A stretch of 18,393 nucleotides of DNA. Source: Chloroflexota bacterium (GTDB lineage: Bacteria; Chloroflexota; Anaerolineae; Anaerolineales; Villigracilaceae). Position 1 is the stretch's first letter. Each line of letters opens with the position of its first letter. The stretch spans positions 1 through 18,393 of the forward strand of contig JAJYOH010000050.1 of NCBI GenBank assembly GCA_021796315.1, given 5' to 3'. A model generated the notes under the pieces. The model saw nothing but the letters and a program-made list of their open reading frames with translations, was not told the DNA's origin and did not search any database. Both the position numbers and the translations under genes were made by a program. Below, one piece after another: positions 14,485-18,393 of the stretch.

Positions 14485-15183
14485 ATGTCTATAAAAATAC
14501 TGATTGCAGACGACCATAAATTATTCCGTCAGGGGATGATCAGCCTGATGCGAACGCGCGAGGACCTGGTCGAGGTCATTGGCGAAGCGGAAACGGGTGA
14601 GGAAGCTGTTCAAATGACCGAGCGGTTGCATCCAGATGTCGTGCTGATGGACATCTATATGCCTCAGATGGATGGATTGCAGGCAGCTAAAGAGATACGC
14701 TCCCGTTTTCCAGAGGTGGCCATCGTGATGTTGACTTCCTCCGAGAGGGATGGACATCTATATGAAGCAGCCCAACTGGGTGTATCCGGTTATCTTTTGA
14801 AGAGTCTGGATGCAAATGAGCTATTTAATTTATTAGATGGCGTTGCTCATGGAGAGGCGGCCATGACGCGTGCCATGGCAACTCGGCTTCTAAAGGGAGT
14901 CGCAGGTCGTTTGGTCGATGAAAACAAGGGAGAGGAATCGCTGACAGAAAGAGAGTTGCTTGTTCTTAGACTGGTGGCAGGGGGTGCAAGTAATGCGGAA
15001 ATAGCGGACAGCCTCTCAATTTCTGTAAATACAGTTAAGAGTCACCTGAAGAACATTCTGGACAAATTGCAGCTTACTAATCGTACACAAGCTGCTACAT
15101 ATGCTTTGAAACATGGTCTGGTCTTTCCTAGAGAAAGACGAGATATTGATCAAGATTTGAAACGAGGGATTCGATCAAAATGA
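14485..15183 (+). CDS. NarL/FixJ-type response regulator
   Basis: A 232-residue two-domain regulator. The receiver (residues 3-120) has the acidic pair Asp9/Asp10, phospho-acceptor Asp56 in VVLMDIYMPQMDG, Thr84 and Lys106. The C-terminal LuxR-type helix-turn-helix spans about 152-212 (LTERELLVLRLVAGG, then NAEIADSLSISVNTVKSHLK). AGGA precedes the ATG at 14485. HisKA_3 kinases normally pair with NarL-type regulators, so the kinase two genes upstream is the likely partner. Its stop overlaps the start of the cytochrome gene (ATGA), so regulator and cytochrome are translationally coupled. It probably controls this operon and/or the dmsA leader. Confidence 0.93.
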   Translation: MSIKILIADDHKLFRQGMISLMRTREDLVEVIGEAETGEEAVQMTERLHPDVVLMDIYMPQMDGLQAAKEIRSRFPEVAIVMLTSSERDGHLYEAAQLGVSGYLLKSLDANELFNLLDGVAHGEAAMTRAMATRLLKGVAGRLVDENKGEESLTERELLVLRLVAGGASNAEIADSLSISVNTVKSHLKNILDKLQLTNRTQAATYALKHGLVFPRERRDIDQDLKRGIRSK

Positions 15184-16049
15184 AACGATGGTTTACAAGT
15201 GTCTTTCTAATACTTCTATGTTCTTGTCAAAATCCTCCCTCGGCCGCTCAGATAACAATTACTCCTTCAGCTACTTGGTCTCCTTCCGGATCTGTTTATA
15301 CACCTGTCTTAGAGCGCGAGACTCCACAAGCCATTTTGGATATTCAAGATGTTTGGGCACAGGGCTCTCATGCGACTGGATCCCATGATAAGTTAATAAC
15401 ACCGCTTGACCCACAGCAGGTCGTTGAATGCAAAGATTGCCATGAAAGCATAGGTGGAATACTTAGTGTGTCAATTGCCTATTGGAATCCCCAGATACAG
15501 CAATACCAGTCCGTGCCGGACAGCAATACATTGTGCCGGAAATGTCATGTTGACATTGGAAGTTCGAATCATCAGCCTGATGTAGGCAAGGCAGTTCATA
15601 AAAGCTTTGAATGCACAGATTGTCATGATCCGCACAGTACAATGGCAAGCTGTTCAAATTCAACTTGCCACGCAAATATCCTTCCGTCTGATAATATGCC
15701 GCCAGCGACTCCCACTGGTGGCCATCCTACTATAGAGAGCCCATTTTGTGGCGGGCCGACTTGTCATCCAGCAGCAACTGAGGTCGCCTCCAAGCCACGC
15801 TCTGTTCATGGATCTGTCCATGCGGCTGTGACCTGTCAAGCATGTCATGATGCAAGCGGCATTCAGGTCGGCCCTGAGGAGGGTGGAGGCCCCTGGATTA
15901 CTTGGCAAACACCGGTTCAATCCGGAAATTCAGTCAGGGAGCCGTATTTCTCTCACCAAATTCAACTGGAAGTAGATTGCACTCGTTGTCATTTCAGCAA
16001 CAATCCGTGGAAATTACAGCTGGTAAGCGGAAGTGAATTTGTGAAATAG
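15180..16049 (+). CDS. Seven-haem c-type cytochrome lipoprotein
   Basis: A 289-residue exported multihaem cytochrome. The signal peptide ends at a lipobox-like LCSC with Cys16 as likely lipidation site, so it should sit on the outer face of the membrane. Seven haem-attachment motifs are visible: CKDCH (84), CRKCH (119), CTDCH (145), CSNSTCH (158), CGGPTCH (190), CQACH (219) and CTRCH (267); two have the expanded CX4CH spacing known from cytochrome c3-type proteins. Extra histidines (for example HDPHS, SVHGSVH) could be distal ligands. It is coupled to the response regulator by ATGA overlap and lies directly before dmsA. Likely role: electron transfer between the quinol-oxidising membrane module and an external donor or acceptor. 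The family is unnamed to me; NapC/NrfH-type anchoring helices are absent. Confidence 0.88.
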   Translation: MKRWFTSVFLILLCSCQNPPSAAQITITPSATWSPSGSVYTPVLERETPQAILDIQDVWAQGSHATGSHDKLITPLDPQQVVECKDCHESIGGILSVSIAYWNPQIQQYQSVPDSNTLCRKCHVDIGSSNHQPDVGKAVHKSFECTDCHDPHSTMASCSNSTCHANILPSDNMPPATPTGGHPTIESPFCGGPTCHPAATEVASKPRSVHGSVHAAVTCQACHDASGIQVGPEEGGGPWITWQTPVQSGNSVREPYFSHQIQLEVDCTRCHFSNNPWKLQLVSGSEFVK

Positions 16050-16134
16050 TTTTGTGATTAAATTTGATTGTGTTCATCCAGATGGGAGGATTAGTGGTTC
16101 ATTGATCGGCACAGTTTCCTTGGCGTCCTAAAAC

Positions 16135-16148
16135 CACCCATATGGGTG
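16135..16148. promoter_or_regulatory. 14-bp perfect palindrome upstream of dmsA
   Basis: CACCCATATGGGTG is fully self-complementary and lies 223 bp before the dmsA ATG. A dimeric regulator, such as the NarL-type protein encoded two genes upstream, could bind it. No second copy was noticed in the window. Confidence 0.45.
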
Positions 16149-16197
16149 ATGGCATATTGCTCTTGAGGGGGATGAGGTAACTTGACTTCCAAAGTAT

Positions 16198-16256
16198 CCT
16201 GATAATGATGAACGTGCGCAAATGTGAGCTTCGGCTCACCCCAAATCATCATCAGG
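16198..16256 (+). ncRNA. Nested hairpin with UUCG tetraloop in the dmsA leader
   Basis: An outer 12-bp stem (16198-16209 with 16245-16256, one A-C mismatch) encloses an inner stem GTGAGC/GCTCAC (16224-16229/16234-16239) closed by the very stable TTCG tetraloop. Internal asymmetry (14 and 5 unpaired bases between stems) would be a natural ligand or protein pocket. No downstream U tract follows, so it is not a simple terminator. It could be a riboswitch-like element or an mRNA-stability structure. Confidence 0.45.
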
Positions 16257-16370
16257 AGAGTGCCTATTGGAATGCCCGAATCCATCAGTTCGCAAGTCCG
16301 TTTAGAGCCGGATGGCTCTGCTCTCAAGGAGCAAATCGAATTTTCGTTAAATAAACCGGAGGAAAAATTA

Positions 16371-18392
16371 ATGAATAAAAATAAATTCCTCACTAAAGCC
16401 CTGACTGAAACCGTTCTGACCCGCCGCAGCTTCCTCAAATGGAGTGCTGCCTTGGGTGGCACAGCCGCTCTGGCTGGAGGTTTGAATTTTGGCCTCAAGA
16501 CAGCGGAGAAGGTTGCAGCCGCTGGCGGTGAGCAACTGGAGACCGTCGGTTGCTATCACAACTGTGGTGGACGCTGCATCATCGGGGCTGTCGTGAAAGA
16601 TGGCACTGTCGTTCGTTTGGTGCCGGATCCAACTCCATCGAAAGACGAAGATCTACTATCCAATCCACGCGCGATCCCCTGCCTGCGTGGCCGATCCCAG
16701 ACTCATCGTGTATACGCTCCCGAACGCTTGAAATACCCCTTAAAGCGTGTGGGCAAGCGCGGGGAAGGCAAATTTGAACGCATCAGCTGGGACGAAGCCC
16801 TGAACACCATCGCCGATCAGATGAAGCGCATCAAGAGTACCTACAGTAACGAAGCTTTCTATTTCCACTATGCTTGGGGAGTTTGTTGGACTGGTCCGGA
16901 TGGTGCAGGCATCATCCAACGCATGCTGAATCTCTTTGGTGGCTACGTCAATTATTATGGCACCTATAGCGAGGCTGCTTACGGCGTGGTAGTCGGGAAT
17001 ATCACTGGTGGTTATGCAGGCAATTCTGCAGATGATGTTCTCAACGCCAAATTGGTCGTTCGATTTGGAGACAACCCCGTGGTGACACGCGCAGGCGGTG
17101 ACAATGACGGTTACTGGTGTATGAAAGCCGCACAAAACGGCGCAAAATTTATCATCATTGATCCCATATTGACGGATACTGTCGCCGCAACCCAAGCTGA
17201 ATGGGTTCCGATCAACGGTGGCACCGATGTGGCTTTGATTGCCGCTATGGCAAATGTGATGGTCAAGGAAAACCTGTATGACAAGGAATTCATGGCCACT
17301 CATGCGGTTGGCTTCGATGAGGATACGCTACCTGCTGGCGCTCCTCCCAACAGTTCCTGGATGGCCTATATCATGGGGCGTGGACCTGATGGAATTGAGA
17401 AAACCCCAGAATGGGCAGCTCCGATCACTGGTATCCCGGCTGCAAGAATTGCTAATCTGGCGCGTGAGATCGCCTCGGTAAAGCCTTGCTTCATCAGTCA
17501 AAACTGGGGTCCGCAACGCCGCGCCTATGGCGAACAAGTCGTCCGAGCTGTTCCAATCCTTGCCGCTATGACAGGTAACTTTGGCGTCAGTGGTGGTAAT
17601 CCCGGCTTGGTTACTAATGGAGCCGGCTTTCCCATGTCAGGTGTTCCGGTTCCTCCAAACCCCGTGAAGCTCTCCATACCCTGCTTCATGTGGCCTGATT
17701 TTATCACTCGTGGTACCGAAATGACTCCTGAAAAGGACTTCATCCGCGGGGAGAGTGCTGCATGGAGCGCTAGCGCTGGGGGGCAGGCGGGTGGGACAAA
17801 CAGTGGCGCTAAGCTGCCGTTTAACATGAAGTTCATGTGGAACAATGGCGGCAATACCCTCCTCAACCAGCATGCCGACATTAACTATACGCGAAAGGTA
17901 CTCGAGGATGATACAAAACTCGAATTTATTGTAACTACCGAAGTGGCCATGACCCCGAGTGCCATGTACTCAGATATTGTCCTTCCGGGCACCACTGGCT
18001 TTGAGTCTGACAATATCATCACTGGCGAGGGCCATGGGATGAAGGGCAACCACTCGTGGGTGCTTTACAATCATCAGATCATTGAGCCGCTGTACGAATC
18101 CAAAGACATGGTTTGGATTGCAGAACAACTCTCAGACAAACTCGGATTTGGCGACCAATTCCGTGAAGGCCATACGACTCGTGATGATTGGATGCGGGAT
18201 ATGGTGGCTTCCGCTCAAAAGAGTATCCCCGATTTCCCATCTCTCGAAGATTTCAAAAAGATTGGTTACTTCAAAGTAGCCAACGGAAAACCGTTTGTTG
18301 CCTTTGCCGACTTCCGTGCTGATCCAGTTGCCCATCCTCTTGCTACTCCTACGGGTAAAATCGAAATTTACTCGCCAACACTGGCTGCATAA
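16371..18392 (+). CDS. dmsA: dmsA-like molybdopterin oxidoreductase catalytic subunit (appears C-terminally short)
   Basis: A 673-residue molybdopterin protein of the DMSO reductase family, close to DmsA in style. A Tat signal (TRRSFLKWSAALGG, residues 17-30) exports it folded. The [4Fe-4S] cysteines are C61, C65, C69 (CYHNCGGRC) and C104 (PCLRGRS). KYPLKRVGKRGEGKFERISW follows at 121-140, and GTYSEAA puts the molybdenum-ligand serine at about Ser200. Family role: reduction of DMSO, TMAO or a similar oxo-substrate at a bis-MGD centre. The ATG at 16371 has GGAGG nine bases upstream. The protein ends at TPTGKIEIYSPTLAA then TAA. Complete DmsA proteins run on for about 120-140 residues as the C-terminal molybdopterin-dinucleotide-binding domain, so this is a truncation or a frameshift near the window edge. 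dmsB is not in view. Confidence 0.88.
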   Translation: MNKNKFLTKALTETVLTRRSFLKWSAALGGTAALAGGLNFGLKTAEKVAAAGGEQLETVGCYHNCGGRCIIGAVVKDGTVVRLVPDPTPSKDEDLLSNPRAIPCLRGRSQTHRVYAPERLKYPLKRVGKRGEGKFERISWDEALNTIADQMKRIKSTYSNEAFYFHYAWGVCWTGPDGAGIIQRMLNLFGGYVNYYGTYSEAAYGVVVGNITGGYAGNSADDVLNAKLVVRFGDNPVVTRAGGDNDGYWCMKAAQNGAKFIIIDPILTDTVAATQAEWVPINGGTDVALIAAMANVMVKENLYDKEFMATHAVGFDEDTLPAGAPPNSSWMAYIMGRGPDGIEKTPEWAAPITGIPAARIANLAREIASVKPCFISQNWGPQRRAYGEQVVRAVPILAAMTGNFGVSGGNPGLVTNGAGFPMSGVPVPPNPVKLSIPCFMWPDFITRGTEMTPEKDFIRGESAAWSASAGGQAGGTNSGAKLPFNMKFMWNNGGNTLLNQHADINYTRKVLEDDTKLEFIVTTEVAMTPSAMYSDIVLPGTTGFESDNIITGEGHGMKGNHSWVLYNHQIIEPLYESKDMVWIAEQLSDKLGFGDQFREGHTTRDDWMRDMVASAQKSIPDFPSLEDFKKIGYFKVANGKPFVAFADFRADPVAHPLATPTGKIEIYSPTLAA

Positions 18393-18393
18393 C

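Larger units (their letters stand above)
16050..16370 (+). promoter_or_regulatory. 321-nt leader of dmsA with palindrome and multiple hairpins
   Basis: This gap carries no recognisable gene. It contains a 14-bp perfect palindrome (16135-16148), a nested hairpin (16198-16256), and two further hairpins: AGAGCC-GGAT-GGCTCT at 16304-16319 and TGCTC-TCAAG-GAGCA at 16319-16333. A GGAGG Shine-Dalgarno sequence stands nine bases before the dmsA ATG. A TTGACT at 16182 has no well-spaced -10. The dmsA frame stays open from 16224 without a stop, but no RBS supports starts there. The density of structure suggests a regulatory leader RNA, perhaps sensing molybdenum cofactor or another signal (inference). 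Confidence 0.5.

Noticed and set aside
16224..16370. 49-codon N-terminal extension of dmsA from a GTG at 16224
   Set aside because: That GTG lies inside a stable hairpin without an RBS; the GGAGG site and the Tat signal support 16371.
16091..16498. 135-codon minus-strand frame over the dmsA start
   Set aside because: Overlaps the Tat signal-coding region of dmsA in antisense, with no family resemblance.
18390..18392. Recoded stop or selenocysteine in dmsA
   Set aside because: The codon is TAA, not TGA, and the molybdenum ligand position is already a serine near residue 200.
1..18393. CRISPR array, tRNA or rRNA genes
   Set aside because: No regularly spaced direct repeats, tRNA cloverleaf or rRNA-like segments were seen by eye on either strand.

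Overview
This window looks like one end of a contig from an anaerobic member of the Chloroflexota, most likely an Anaerolineae-type bacterium. The placement is inferred from gene style: a substrate-binding lipoprotein whose linker is a Pro/Ala/Thr/Glu repeat, an amino-acid-fermentation gene set, and a membrane-anchored multihaem cytochrome next to a DMSO-reductase-type enzyme. No rRNA or other marker gene is present to confirm it. The left half (1-10127) is read entirely from the minus strand, the right half (11445-18392) entirely from the plus strand, and the two are separated by about 1.3 kb of decaying DNA.

Left half, in transcription order (right to left): a PaiB-type flavin-binding protein; the C-terminal remnant of an acyl-CoA dehydrogenase; a CaiB/BaiF CoA-transferase resembling succinyl-CoA:glutarate CoA-transferases; a PucR-type regulator; then a tight run kal-kce-kdd, followed by livK-livH-livM and the first codons of livG. 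Kdd, Kce and Kal are the three successive enzymes that turn 3,5-diaminohexanoate into acetoacetate and crotonyl-CoA in lysine fermentation. The adjoining liv genes probably import lysine or a related amino acid. A candidate promoter with a helical-phase direct repeat directly upstream lies between pucR and kal. A REP-like palindrome and a strong hairpin terminator lie between livK and livH. The aminomutases that open the pathway (kamA, kamDE) are not in the window.

The extreme left end is suspect. Bases 1-92 are a perfect inverted copy of part of livH (1561-1652), joined to livG after about 27 codons. This is most easily an assembly or amplification chimera.

Middle (10128-11444): no intact gene. 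It holds a frameshifted N-terminal remnant of a DDE transposase (IS1182-like), a possible leaderless GTG-started fragment of unknown type, and the C-terminal end of a comM/yifB gene broken by an amber stop and a frameshift. It reads as a graveyard between two functional islands.

Right half: a membrane-bound histidine kinase, dmsC (quinol-oxidising membrane anchor), a NarL-type response regulator, a seven-haem c-type cytochrome lipoprotein and dmsA (Tat-exported molybdopterin catalytic subunit). The first four are packed with gaps or overlaps of 24 nt or less. dmsA follows after a 321-nt leader containing several hairpins and a 14-bp palindrome. The likely unit is an anaerobic respiratory reductase whose own two-component system is interleaved with its structural genes. 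dmsA stops after 673 codons, just where the C-terminal molybdopterin-binding domain should begin, one base before the window ends. dmsB is not seen.
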